A stretch of 64,000 bases of DNA from Hemicordylus capensis. Lineage: Eukaryota > Chordata > Lepidosauria > Squamata > Cordylidae. This document shows, piece after piece, positions 21,346 to 31,665 of this stretch. Made by a program: the position numbers and the translations under genes. Positions within the stretch are counted from its first letter, which is position 1. Every line of letters starts with the position of its first letter. Under the pieces are notes generated by a model. The model was not told the DNA's origin. It worked only from the letters and a program-made list of their open reading frames with translations, and searched no databases. The stretch covers positions 243,266,674 through 243,330,673 of the forward strand of contig NC_069657.1 of the NCBI RefSeq assembly GCF_027244095.1. Reading direction: 5' to 3'.

Positions 21346-24059
21346 CTCTCCTTTCCCTTGGGGAGGTTTTAAGGTGGGAGGTATTGTTCCAAAGTGGAAC
21401 TACCCTAAAGAGAACTGAGATCTATTTTAGTCAGAATGTAGGAGGACATTGAATTTCAAACAAGGGTTGGAGGCAGTTGAGGAGTTCTCCGTTATTCTAA
21501 CCCAGGGAATTTGGAAGGCGGCTTTCTTGGCAATTCCAAAATTTAAAATTAGAACCTCATCTGTGCAACCTGTCTCTTGGTGGATGGAAGACTGTAGTGT
21601 GGCGATTAGGGCGAGAAATCGGGCTTTTAGAAGAGCAAGGAGAACTCTATCTGGAGCAGATCTATTGGAATACAAACGTCAAAGGGCTAAGGTGAAAATG
21701 GAAAAACTAAGAGGGAGAGCTGGAGATTTATTGTGGGAAGCTATCTGCAGATACACCAGTTGCCTCAGTTTTCAAAGAAGTTAAGAAAATGAACGGAATA
21801 CGAACAGGGCATAGAAGCATCCTTTCTCTAGTATTACAAAATAATTCCATAGCAATATCACATAAGAAAGCAGAGATGCTGGTTAGAACCTTTCAACAGG
21901 TTAGCAATGTGGATAATTGGTCAGCAGACTTTAGGAGACAACAGGAGGACTTCATGGACTAAAATAGGGAGGTCTTTGAGAAAGGGGACCCTAAGTCAGA
22001 TGATGACATCAATGCTTTATTTTCTATTTGGGAAATGCAAAAGGCTTTGGATGTAGGCAAGAAGTCTTCACCTGGTGAGGATGAAATAGGTTATGAGATC
22101 TTGAGGTGTTTGCATGAAGAATCTCTGAAGAGCTTAGTCAAATTTTATAATTTAATTTGGGGAAAGGGTGAATTACCTAGCTCCTGGAAGGGCGCTCTAA
22201 TAGTTCCAATAGGTAAACCAGAGAAGAATCCCTCTGACCCATGATCTTATCGTCCAGTAGTTATAATGTCCTGTTTATGTAAAGTTATGGAAAGGATGTT
22301 GAATGAACGTTTAATGGCTTTCCTCGAAAAACACCACCTGATCACTGACTTGCAAAGTGGATTTTGAAGAGGCCGTAGTATGCTAGACCATATAATACAG
22401 CTGGAAACAGAGGTCTGGAAATCTTTTGTACAAAAGGGTTGTTAGTTGTGGTGTTTCTGGATTTGGAAAAAGCATACAAGATGGTATGGAGGGAGGGTTT
22501 AATATATAAACTTTATCAGTCCAGGGTAGGTTGCTATGGTGGATCCAGTCTTCCTTTAGTGGAAGGTGGGTAAAGGTTAGAATCCAGAATTTAATTTATA
22601 GTCCCCAAAGTTTGGTTAACACTCAGGGGAGTGTTCTGAGCCCCACATTGTTTAACATAATGATAAATTATCTATCCTTGGTTTTACCACATGGGATAAG
22701 TTGTAGTATGTTTGCAGATGACTGGGCAATTTGGGTTAAGAGCAAGAATTTAATTTGAGCTGAGAACAAATGGAAGGAGACGCTAAGGAACCTGCAGAAT
22801 TGGGGTAATAGGTGTGGTTTTCAGTTCTCCTCCTCCAAGTCATTGGGAATGGTATTCTCTCATAAGAGAGTTGTACCAGCTCTTAGGCTTTTTTAAAAAA
22901 ATATGATTCTCTGCTTGAGTTTGTGTCTCAGTTCAAATTTTTGTGTATTGTATTTGATTGTAAACTTAGTTGCCTTCCTCATAGTAAATACGTTGAGAAT
23001 AAATGTAAATCCCGTCTTAACCTGATGTGGAGTGCTTCTGGTAGTCAATGGGGGGCAGATCTAAAGTCCCTTCTGATGTTGTATCAGGCTCTAGTTAGAT
23101 CTTAATTAGATTACGGATGCCAGGCCTTTTCATCGGCTCCTAAAATGATTTTACAGAAGTTGGATGTAATCCAGACTAAAGCTCTCTGTATTATCTGTGG
23201 AGCATTTATAATTACCCTTTGTAGTGTTCGGGATGCAACTGGGGAATTGCCTGGGAAACTGTGGCACCAACTTTTGGAATAGATTAAGTTTTGGAATAGA
23301 TTAAGAAACCTATCTTTTGGAAATTGGGGTGGTGCTTATGACCCTTGTGTGGAGTTTAATGATCTTGGAAAATTTGTAATGCTTATTATCCTCATGCAGT
23401 CAGGATTATGATCTGGCCCAAGATTGGCATTCTGAGAGGATTAGTATCCAAGACCCCTAAATTATCTTTGTATCCGGGATGGCGCTCTTCTCCACCTGTG
23501 GATGTCTTAGAATGTCGCGGGGGAGGGGGACCAGCAAAGAACTGAATTGACGATTAGGTCTGACCCTTGAAATGCTACTTTATGACACAGGATTTTGTGA
23601 GATCTTCACTGATGGAGCTGAGACACTTTGGGATGGCAAAGTTTTGGCAGCATTTGCAATCCCTAATTTGAGGATTGTGAAAGGTTATAGGCTGACAGAT
23701 GGAATTAGCATTATGTTGACCAAACTAGTAGCTCTATCTGGCTCTAGACTAGAGTGCTAAAGGCAAGCCAAGTTGCAATTTTTAGGACCTTGTCCGAACA
23801 TTGTTCTGTCAAGGGAAATCTATGCAAACTTCTGTCAAGGGAAATCTTTATCTCACTGGAAATTCGGACAGCAACCTTTGTCTCCTACATGTGGAGTTGT
23901 TGAATCGATCGACCATCTGATTTGGGATTGTGTTCAGTTTTGCTATGAACGGGAAAATTTGCTGTCATATCTTAGGTTTCTTGGAACAATTAACAGCAGA
24001 TGGCATTGCCAGACTGTTTTATGATGCATGCTTCTTTAGCCCCCGTCAATCACTTAGGG

Positions 24060-24930
24060 TCAAAGAAGGCCACCCGGGAAAGGCGAGAGGGGCGTGGCTG
24101 ACGCGGGGGCTGCTCCTCCCTCGGCCACGCCCAATGCAGGAAGAGGAGCCAGGCGGCGGCGGCGGCGTGGCCTGTGATCGGAGCAGAGGGGAGGTGTGTC
24201 TGTCAGGAAAGAGAGGGCTACGGGCTCCATAGCTACAAGTGGGTGAACAGGAGGCGCGAGGCTTTTGGACACAGGGGTCCCAGCGGGCCGGCTTGGTGAG
24301 CTGACAAAATCGGCAAGCAGCGTGGCCTGATGGGGGCCTCGCTCGGCCTCGTGGCCGAGTCACGTGGGCGGGGGAGGCCGTTGGGGGTGGGGGAGAGGCT
24401 GGCTGGAAGTGGAGAGGCGGGAGGGAGCGGAGGCCGGCTGTTTGGATTGGAGGCTGCAAGAAAAGGACTGATTGAGTGACGCACGCTGGGCGCTTCCTGT
24501 TTGTAATAAACAGCGCGCGTGAGTGACGCCAGACTATTCTGGCTTGTGCCGTAGATTCGTAGCGTGTAGACTAGCAACTAGCATAGGCCGTGGACAGCCG
24601 AATTCCCTGCTGCTGCTTTTGTCTCTCTCGGTTTTTGTTTTACTTTTCTTTCTCTAGGTAGGAAGTGGGAGCTCCCCATAGAAAATAATGCTGCCGTAGA
24701 AATTGTCGCCCTGTGGGCCCCACGCACACCCCTCGCTGCGGTCAGTTTGTATTGATAGCCGGTTTGGTTCTCCAGTTGCCCGCCATAAATATCTCGGGTT
24801 GCAGCAAAGAGGAATCTCACTCTGTTGCCCTTCGGCATCCCTCCACCCCGCGCGCGCAAGCCAGTTGTGCTGCATTCACTGCCACACAGAGACGATGGGA
24901 GAGGGCTAAAACCTTGTCACGGTAAAAGGG
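24060..24930 (+). promoter_or_regulatory. TRIM13: TRIM13 CpG-rich promoter and 5' UTR region
   Basis: CpG density rises sharply from about 24060, with a GC box/E-box cluster near 24357 (GTCACGTGGGCGGGGGAGG) and CGCGCG words near 24513 and 24847. It is the only CpG-rich DNA upstream of TRIM13, about 1.1-2 kb before the coding exon. The coding exon starts at an acceptor, so at least one non-coding exon must lie here. Possible donors are near 24656 (GTAGGA) and 24920 (GTAAAA), and I cannot choose between them. Confidence 0.65.
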
Positions 24931-25589
24931 GGTGTGTGTGTTTGTGATCACACCGGCACCCGAGTGTGACGCTGGCCTTCCCATCCCTCTGATCTCCATC
25001 GGGCAGCGTGGGAGCGGGAGAAGGCAGGACGTGGCTGCTTGCAAGTGTGGAAGTAGCATCAGGGCAGGTCTGCGTTCAGCCGAGCGCTGGGCTGGCTTCA
25101 GGTGTGGCGGGGACTGGGGAACTGAAGGGGCGTGTGTGCCATGTCTGCTGCTGTACTGGATAGCATTGCATGCCTTTGGGTTATTGAGACGCACTAACAC
25201 GGTTACCTAAAGGAATTCCCTTGCAATTGCTGTAGGTCCTATTATATAATTGTTTTGCTGTTTGTTGTCTAGAAAGTGTGTGTGTGCTGTGTAGCATGAT
25301 AGTGGAGATCTGAATCTGTGGCTTTGTGCCCTTGTGACAGAGTAGGTGGTGGTTGTAAACCATAATCTATCAACCTCAGTGCCCATTTGAAATAAGGAGA
25401 GCCTAATACAAGATGACTATAACCCTTCCCTCTAATGCAATATGAGAATAACAGGGGACTAATTGTAAACCATTTGGTCCCCACCCTTGCCAGCAATATA
25501 GCAATATTTTAACAGTGGACTATAAATTATAAGATTATTATAAGCTCCCTTTTTACAGTCCTAAAACACTGTAACATTAAATTTCTGCC

Positions 25590-25985
25590 TTAAATTTCTG
25601 CATTGTGTCCTTTTTATCTTTTGTTTGCTGCCCTGGGAGCTTCTGCTGAAGGGCCACTAATAACTTTGGGGGAGGTTTGTCTGTGAGTGCCACTGGCTCG
25701 TCTGGTGGTGACTCGGAGGCGAGCCTTCTCTGTAGTTGCCCCAGGACTGTGGAACACACTTCCTGCTGAAATAAGAGCTGCTCCATCCCTGATGGTTTTT
25801 AGAAAACAACTGAAGGCACATCTCTTCAGCCAAGCTTTTTAGTTGAAGTTTCTTAGTTTAATTTTATTGATTGTTTTAACTTCATACATGTTTTAAATGT
25901 GCTAAGTTTTGTTTTGTTTTGTTGTAAACTGCCTGGAGACTCTGGTAGCAGGTGGTATATAAATGTATTAAATAACTTAACCAAA
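25590..25985 (+). mobile_element. L2-clade LINE 3' end in TRIM13 intron 1
   Basis: Decayed coding remnant (GTGGTGACTCGGAGGCGAGC and CCAGGACTGTGGAACACACT match the L2 'RRAFS.A.P.LWN.LP' segment) followed by an L2-like tail ending GGTATATAAATGTATTAAAT. It ends only about 45 bp before the splice acceptor of the TRIM13 coding exon. The same protein segment is seen at 62500-63105. Confidence 0.8.
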
Positions 25986-26035
25986 ATTATTTATTTGGTC
26001 ATCTAAACCATTGTCTCTCTTTCTTGTAGACGGCA

Positions 26036-27259
26036 ATGGAGCTCCTTGAAGAAGATCTTACCTGTCCCATTTGTTGTAGTTTGTTTGACGATCCACGAGC
26101 ACTACCCTGTTCACATAACTTCTGTAAAAAATGTTTGGAAGGGATCCTAGAGGGAAATGCCCGGAACATGATTTGGAGACAGCCTCTTTTTAAATGCCCC
26201 ACCTGTCGGAAGGAAACTACTGTTACAGGGGTCAACAACCTCCAAGTCAACTATTCTCTAAAAGGTATTGTGGAGAAGTATAATAAGATTAAGGTAACAA
26301 CAAAAATTCCTTTGTGTAAAGTACACAGTGGTCAACCCCTTAACATTTTCTGCCAGACAGACACTCATTTGATATGTGGTATCTGTGCAACTCGAGGAGA
26401 CCATATAAAGCATGTGTTTTGTTCTGTTGAAGATGCTTACCTTCAGGAAAAACTTGCATTTGAGACCTTGTTCAAGGGATTTGAAACATGGCGTTGCGAG
26501 GATGTACTTTCTCGACTAGACATTCTAGAAAGCAGCAAACGGAAGGCTCTCCAGATTCTGACAAAGGACTATGACAAAGTAAAAGAGTTTTTTGAGAAAC
26601 TGCAGTATGCACTGGAGCAAAAAAAGAATGAAATACTTTCAGACTTTGAGACGATGAAGCTTGCAGTTATGCAGGCATATGACCCAGAAATCAATAAACT
26701 GAACACTATTGTACGAGAGCAACAAATGGCTTTTAACATTGCAGAAGCCTTTAAGGATGTGTCTGAACCAATTATATTTTTGCAACAGATGCAAGAGTTC
26801 CGAGAGAAAATAAAAGTGATAAAGGAAACCAGATTGCCTTGTCCCACAGTAGATATTAACTCCACAATGAAAGACTTTGATACTAGTCAGTGGGAGCAAT
26901 TTAAGCTTGCAGATGTGGACAAGCTTTCTTTACCTCAGGAGAAAAGCACTTATAATTGGGCCATTCCTTCACCTTTTTCATACAAGTTTATCATGGCGAT
27001 TTTGTTTTGCTTGTTTATCCTTGCTACTACCCAGGTATCCATTATAGACTCTCTAGCTGACACTCTCCAGCACTGCAAAACCTTTATCTCTGAATATGGC
27101 TCAGGATATCTGACAGATACAGCAGAGATGGCAGGTCATGCTGTCTTCTATTGGGAGAAAATTACTGATAGTGCTTCAGTTCTAAGTGAAAAATGTGTAA
27201 ACTATACACTTGTGATGTTGGATAATGTTGCTCAATTTGTGTGCAAATATAAACTTTAG
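26036..27259 (+). CDS. TRIM13: TRIM13, RING/B-box E3 ubiquitin ligase anchored to the ER
   Basis: A single open exon of 407 codons, equal to the human protein. The RING finger has C10, C13, C25, H27, C30, C33, C54 and C57. The B-box has C94, H97, C106, D109, C114, C117, H123 and H126. A coiled coil spans about 165-230, and a C-terminal hydrophobic segment (about 317-338) should anchor it in the ER membrane. There is no SPRY domain, as in known TRIM13. The family acts in ER-associated degradation and autophagy. The ATG lies 6 bases after an acceptor AG (26028-26029) and begins MELLEEDLTCPICC as in mammals. The RING, B-box and coiled coil are well conserved, and the lumenal tail is more divergent. 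Confidence 0.98.
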   Translation: MELLEEDLTCPICCSLFDDPRALPCSHNFCKKCLEGILEGNARNMIWRQPLFKCPTCRKETTVTGVNNLQVNYSLKGIVEKYNKIKVTTKIPLCKVHSGQPLNIFCQTDTHLICGICATRGDHIKHVFCSVEDAYLQEKLAFETLFKGFETWRCEDVLSRLDILESSKRKALQILTKDYDKVKEFFEKLQYALEQKKNEILSDFETMKLAVMQAYDPEINKLNTIVREQQMAFNIAEAFKDVSEPIIFLQQMQEFREKIKVIKETRLPCPTVDINSTMKDFDTSQWEQFKLADVDKLSLPQEKSTYNWAIPSPFSYKFIMAILFCLFILATTQVSIIDSLADTLQHCKTFISEYGSGYLTDTAEMAGHAVFYWEKITDSASVLSEKCVNYTLVMLDNVAQFVCKYKL

Positions 27260-27730
27260 TACTACCAGTGTGTAAGAAATGTGTAATCAAAAACTGGTTG
27301 CTTGAGAATCTTTAAAAATAAGTACACTAAACCCTAGTAAACATTTGGTGGATTTTTGAAATGAGCTTGCTCTTCAAGTACTGATGCTGTTTTCTGTGGT
27401 TCAGGCATTGATATGTTGAAATATTTTGCACATTCTGATTCTGAAAGTGATTGACCTTTTTAAAAGTGAAATTAACATGTCATTTTTTAACTGTCTATCT
27501 TGCTTTTCCCAAGTGAAGACACTAGTTGTATGTATAATAGTAATATGTAAAAATGTCTTTTTTCCATAAAATGCAATAAACAATTGAATGAATTTTGACG
27601 TCAAGGGAGGATCATTGATATGGGCTAAGAAGGTGTTTAACAGGTTTTGTTGGGAATATAAATCATAATTATTGTCACCAACAGTGAGCCTTGCTAGCAC
27701 TTCAAAAATAAAGATACTTAGAACTTGCAA
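27260..27730 (+). other. TRIM13: TRIM13 3' UTR with candidate poly(A) signals
   Basis: AT-rich DNA after the stop codon. AATAAA hexamers occur at 27575-27580 and 27707-27712, and either could end the mRNA. The region from here to 28500 shows no other feature. Confidence 0.5.
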
Positions 27731-28509
27731 TTTCTGTTAAAGAATGTATGCACAAAAGAGAACAAAATGCATAATATTAAATTCTAAAGACTTGTTTAAT
27801 TAGACTCTGATTAATTAAGCAAGTTAATGGAAGATTCAGATACATTCAGGAGAATTAACTGCTGAGGACGGATCTAACAAAAGCTGCATATGAGCAGGCA
27901 TTGAAGGCATAATGCCTAATAAATGTAATAGACTCAAGATGAGGTAGCTACTACAGAATTCTGGGAATGGAACTGTCCTGGAGAAGGCAGAAGAGGTAGC
28001 TATTGGTCTTGTGTTATAATACTTGATGGTAACAACAACTTTTGTAGCTAGTTCATCGCAGAAATTGGTAGTAGAGAAAATTCAACAGAGCAAATGTTGC
28101 AAGAAAGCAGCTTTCTCTTTGGAGAGTTACCACAACAAAGGAAAAGATTAGTGCCCTTGTAAAATGAAACTGCCTTGTTCAGATAGAAGGGATACATTGT
28201 TGACTTTCTCTTCTCAACCTGGATCTTTGAGTAATGTTTCTTGAGCCTACGCCAGTGGCATTGATGGCCAGTAGGATCCCTGCCTAGTGGTCTGCCAATC
28301 TTGCAAAAATCCAGATTCAGAATAAGATAATAGTACATACTGACAGACCGACCAAACACATGGAGCACTGGAGATAAATATTTAAAGGATAGGCAGTAAT
28401 AATAATAATTGATACATGTTATTTGTTAGCTGTCCCAAAACAAATTGTTCTCTAAGCAGCTCAAAACACAGTATTAAAACATGAAATAAAAACACATAAC
28501 ACATTAAAT

Positions 28510-28741
28510 CAGGGATTCTCAACGTTGGGTCCCCAGGTGTTATTGGACTTCAGCTCCCATAATCCCCAGCCCCAGTGGCCTTTGCTGGGGCATAGCAATA
28601 GCAATAGCACTTACATTTATATACCGCTTTATAGCCGGAGCTATAAAGGTTACAGGGCGGCAGTTTTACCACTGCGCCACCAGGGGCATGATGGGAGTTG
28701 AAGTCCAATAACATCTGGAGACCCAATGCTGAGAATCTCTG
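28510..28741. mobile_element. hAT MITE with 8-bp target duplication and a nested insert
   Basis: Target duplication CATTAAAT at 28502-28509 and 28742-28749. The ends are CAGGGATTCTCAACG and the inverse of CAGAGATTCTCAGCA, and the two arms pair over about 60 bp (GTTATTGGACTTCAGCTCCC and its inverse). About 90 bp of unrelated SINE-like DNA (ATTTATATACCGCTTTATAG at about 28612) sits in the loop. The same TIR type occurs at 58070-58202. Confidence 0.85.
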
Positions 28742-29024
28742 CATTAAATCATAACAGACAAAAAGGGAGAAAAGAAAATATAAAATCTAATAGCAGTTAT
28801 AAAAACTCATTTTAAATTTATTTTAAAAATCAGAATTTAAAAGGCCTGGGCTAGATTGATACTACGAAAAAGTGGTACTTTCCTCTGATACCTTTCCTAC
28901 CTAAGGTACAGGGCTTGACTGTGTATTTGGCATCAAAGTAATCCAACTATTGAACGAAGTACAGCATGTTGACAAGCATGCAAGACTTATATTTGGAGCA
29001 TGTTGAGCTTTTGAATTTCGTTGG

Positions 29025-29970
29025 ATGTTGGGCAGGTACGGAGCCAGCCGAGCGGCCCCTCTGATAACGTCCCGTGCGCATGACGTCACACGCACAGGGC
29101 ATGCCCTGAGAGAAATCCCCTCCCCGCCCAGGAGCAAGCGCTTGCCCATTCTTTTCAGGCAGCATTTGCATGTGATGTCATGCGCAAAGGGAGCGTGGCC
29201 TCGAGCTCTGAAGAGCCTGAGCGAGCCGTTCCCTGTCATTTCAGGCAGCACTTGCTGCCTAAAAGCATCTATTCTCCCTTTCTCTTCCTCTCTGGAGGGA
29301 GGGAAAGGGGAATAGATGCTTTCAGGCAGCAAATAGGGATGTGCACGAACCTGTTTGGATGCCCTTTTATGGGTCTCCGAACAGGTTCAAACGCGGGGCC
29401 TGGTTCGAAGTTCGAACGTGGTGGGGGAGGGTACACTTACCCCTCCCGCTGCTTTTCCCCCACCAGCACTCGTTACTGTTAAAAGTCTTTGGGGTGGAAG
29501 CATACCTCCCTGCCGCCTTGTTTGCCTCCTCGGCCGGAAGTGGCCAGAAGTACTGGGTGCGCATGTGTGGCAGATGGGTGCATGCAAGCCCGGTACTTCC
29601 GGCTGAGTTGGGCAACAGGGCAGCAGGGAGGTACGCTACTGCCCCTAAGACTCTTAACAGTAACGAGTGCCAGTGGGGAAAAAGCAGCGGGAGGGGTAAG
29701 TGTACCCTCCTTCTCCCTTAAATAGGCATCCCCGCCACCTTCGAACCGCCCAGCAGCAGATCTGTGCACATCCCTAGCAGCAAACGCTTCCTGAAAAGGA
29801 TGGGCAAGCGCTCACTCAGGGCTCTTAGTAGCCTGGCTTGGGGCGTGGGGGTTCGTTAGGGGCTCTTCCAGAGCCCGAGCCACACACCCCTGGGGGCTTC
29901 AGCAGCCCCTACCATTGGTGGCCTGGGTTCTTTGAACCTGTTCACACAATGGTGGCTACTCCCCTGGTGC
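29025..29970. mobile_element. Palindromic MITE split by a hAT MITE
   Basis: The segment around 29130-29172 (GCAAGCGCTTGCCCATTCTT) pairs with the inverse of 29777-29822 (GATGGGCAAGCGCTCACTCA). A second hairpin spans 29249-29333 (AGCATCTATTC opposite GAATAGATGCT). The right end, GGTTCTTTGAACCTGTTCAC to GGTGGCTACTCCCCTGGTG, is shared with the element at 63312-63742. The left boundary is approximate. CpG-rich words such as TGACGTCACACGCAC give it island-like composition, but it is a transposon, not a promoter. Confidence 0.6.
29334..29776. mobile_element. Foldback hAT MITE with exact 8-bp target duplication
   Basis: GCAGCAAA at 29326-29333 and 29777-29784 flanks ends TAGGGATGTGCACGAAC and the inverse of TAGGGATGTGCACAGA. 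Most of the interior is one large inverted repeat: GGGTACACTTACCCCTCCCG to CTCGTTACTGTTAAAAGTCT on one arm and its near-perfect inverse on the other, with about 100 bp between. This symmetry creates mirror-image open frames on both strands. There is no coding capacity. Confidence 0.92.
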
Positions 29971-30744
29971 CACAAAAATTTAGTACTCAAAGTATGCTGA
30001 TAAAAATGTATGCATATTTGCTTTTATGTTGAACCAGGTAAGATGTATAGAATTTGGTTCTGCGGGCTAGGGTGGGAGGATAACAATAGAACAAGGGAAG
30101 TAGCTATGTAGGGCGCCAAAATATGATGATATCTGCAGATAAAGTCATCTTTAACCCCTCTCTGCAGCCACTAGAGGTAGACATCTATGATGCTTTACCA
30201 GATTGTGTGCAGACATGAAAGATTATGGAGCAGATTGTTTTCAGCAGCCTGAGTTGGAAATGCATGGATCTTCTGCGGCAAACTCAGTTTCCAAAGCAGC
30301 CAATCTGTCTCTTTAATCACAGATTTTGGTCTGGGCAACATTTGTGAACTTTGGATTTGCACATCACACTATTCATCTGGATGGACTCCTCCTGCAAGTG
30401 AAGAACGAGAGCATGTGAACTACCCCTGACACAAGCTGGTGCTGTGTCTTATTTGAATGGGATTCTTAGAGGCTTTTGGGGTCTGCCCAGGCAGTTGGGC
30501 TTTGAATGTCTTTAAAAACAAAACAAAACTTTATTGCAGCTACAATACTTGGTTCCCAAGCAAGTAACCCTGTGTACAGTAGTGGATGTACATAGTTCTT
30601 GTTGCCTTGGAGGCCTATGCCTGCTCAGTTCCTTCCTCCCACAACAAACACAAATGATTGCTAAGCACGGATTGCTCTTGGCTTAGGCTTGTGTAGTTCT
30701 GACACACCATTTGGAGACTTAATTTTTGTGTGGAGAAGGGAAAG
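29971..30744. other. KCNRG upstream region
   Basis: No CpG island is seen close to KCNRG. I find no exon, and the promoter may be the shared TRIM13 one, as readthrough transcripts are known in mammals. Confidence 0.4.
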
Positions 30745-31319
30745 ATGACCAATCAAGATGTGGTCATCTTGAATGTGGGAGGACAGAAGTTCACAACCTG
30801 GCCTTCAACATTACAACGATTCCCAGAGTCTAGGTTGGCAAGGATGCTGGCTGGCAATGATGATGAATGTAGGTTGGTGAAGGGTCAGTTTTTTGTGGAC
30901 CGTGATGGAGTTCTGTTCAGCTATATTCTGGACTTCTTAAGAACGCTCCAGGTTTCCCTGCCCAGTGACTTCTCAGACTACCAGAGACTACAGCGAGAGG
31001 CTAACTTCTATGAACTCTACTCTTTGGCTGACCTTCTGAGTCAGGAAAATTCGTTGAAGCTAAAGAAAGAGATCTTGGAAATAAGATTCTTGCTCCAAGA
31101 AACGCAGGCTTTTTTCCGAGTGTTTGGCTCTTGCAGCATCACTATCGATGAGCTGGCTGGGAGGATTGCTGTTTTTTCGGAACAGCTTGTGGGAACAACT
31201 TGGAAGAACCATCATGTCCCTTCTCAGAAGGCACTGATACCCCTTTCTTTGGAAAGGCCTTCCCATCATGATCTTATTTTCCAATGCGGCACTGACCGCA
31301 GTGATCAGTTTATAGCAAG
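30745..31319 (+). CDS. KCNRG: KCNRG coding exon 1: T1 (BTB-like) domain
   Basis: The start ATG at 30745 has A at -3 and gives MTNQDVVILNVGG, aligning with the human start. The T1 tetramerisation domain covers about residues 5-100 (LNVGGQKFTTWPST, RLARML, FFVDRDGVLFSYILDFLRT, LQREANFYELYSL). A second conserved part, ETQAFFRVFGSCSITIDELA then HHDLIFQCG, lies near the end. The exon holds 191 codons plus two bases before a GT donor at 31320. KCNRG binds Kv channel subunits through T1 and lowers their assembly or surface delivery, and it acts as a soluble protein. It lies 3.5 kb downstream of TRIM13 on the same strand. Confidence 0.97.
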
Positions 31320-31394
31320 GTATTTTTTAAAAACCATTACTGCATGTCACGATTAACATAATACAAATTGAATCTATATATTTAATTCTCCTAG

Positions 31395-31665
31395 GTGCGC
31401 CTTGGAATGTGCGCCCAGCTGATTGGCTGAGGTGCACCCAGGAGGATTGGTCGCTGTGACAACGGGCCCGGCCTGGTCGCGGAGGCCAGAGGCGGCGGCA
31501 AGGCCGGGGGGGGGGAGAAAGGGGGGGCAGAAGTGGCGGGGGAGAGGAGAGGTGGCTGGGCCTGGAACAGGCCGGCTGTGGTCAGGAAGCGGAGACTGGG
31601 GCAGAAGGTGGGGGGGAGGAAGAGGTAACTGCCGGCCTCAAAGAGCACACAGATGCTCTGTGTGG
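31395..31665 (+). repeat. GC-rich insert in the KCNRG intron
   Basis: A compact G-rich block starts near GTGCGCCTTGGAATGTGCGC and contains CAGCTGATTGGCTGAGG and runs of G. It lies only about 75 bp past the KCNRG donor. Its composition differs sharply from the intron around it. It looks like the 5' part of a transposon or a retained promoter-like segment; I could not decide. Confidence 0.4.

Larger units (their letters stand above)
17590..24055 (+). mobile_element. Decayed I-group LINE with CCHC, EN, RT and RNase H
   Basis: In order on the plus strand: an ORF1-like zinc-knuckle remnant (YKCQLFGHVAVCWGQTCCGK, 17650-17760); an endonuclease (CIQESWL near 18265, CGDLNSHSP near 18570, continuing after an insertion with NVVEAFCEHHNLVVLNDDTP); RT blocks (SSPGEDEIGYE near 22060, QGSVLSPTLFNIMI near 22630, FADDWAIW near 22710); an RNase H remnant (EIFTDGAE near 23600, GYRLTDGISI near 23690); and a C-terminal Cys/His tail near 23890. 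RNase H after RT is the mark of the I/Ingi/Nimb group. Many stops and frame changes are present. A 2.2-kb hAT and a second repeat interrupt it. Confidence 0.82.

Noticed and set aside
24817-25200. A 127-codon minus-strand frame as an antisense gene opposite TRIM13
   Set aside because: No recognisable domains, and it is CpG-rich promoter DNA. An antisense transcript is possible, but the frame is not evidence for a protein.
29341-29721. Frames of 80-126 codons on both strands
   Set aside because: They are produced by the large inverted repeat of the hAT MITE at 29334-29776.
30730-30744. An upstream in-frame GTG start for KCNRG giving five extra residues
   Set aside because: The ATG at 30745 aligns with the human start and has a good context. 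GTG starts are not expected in a vertebrate gene.
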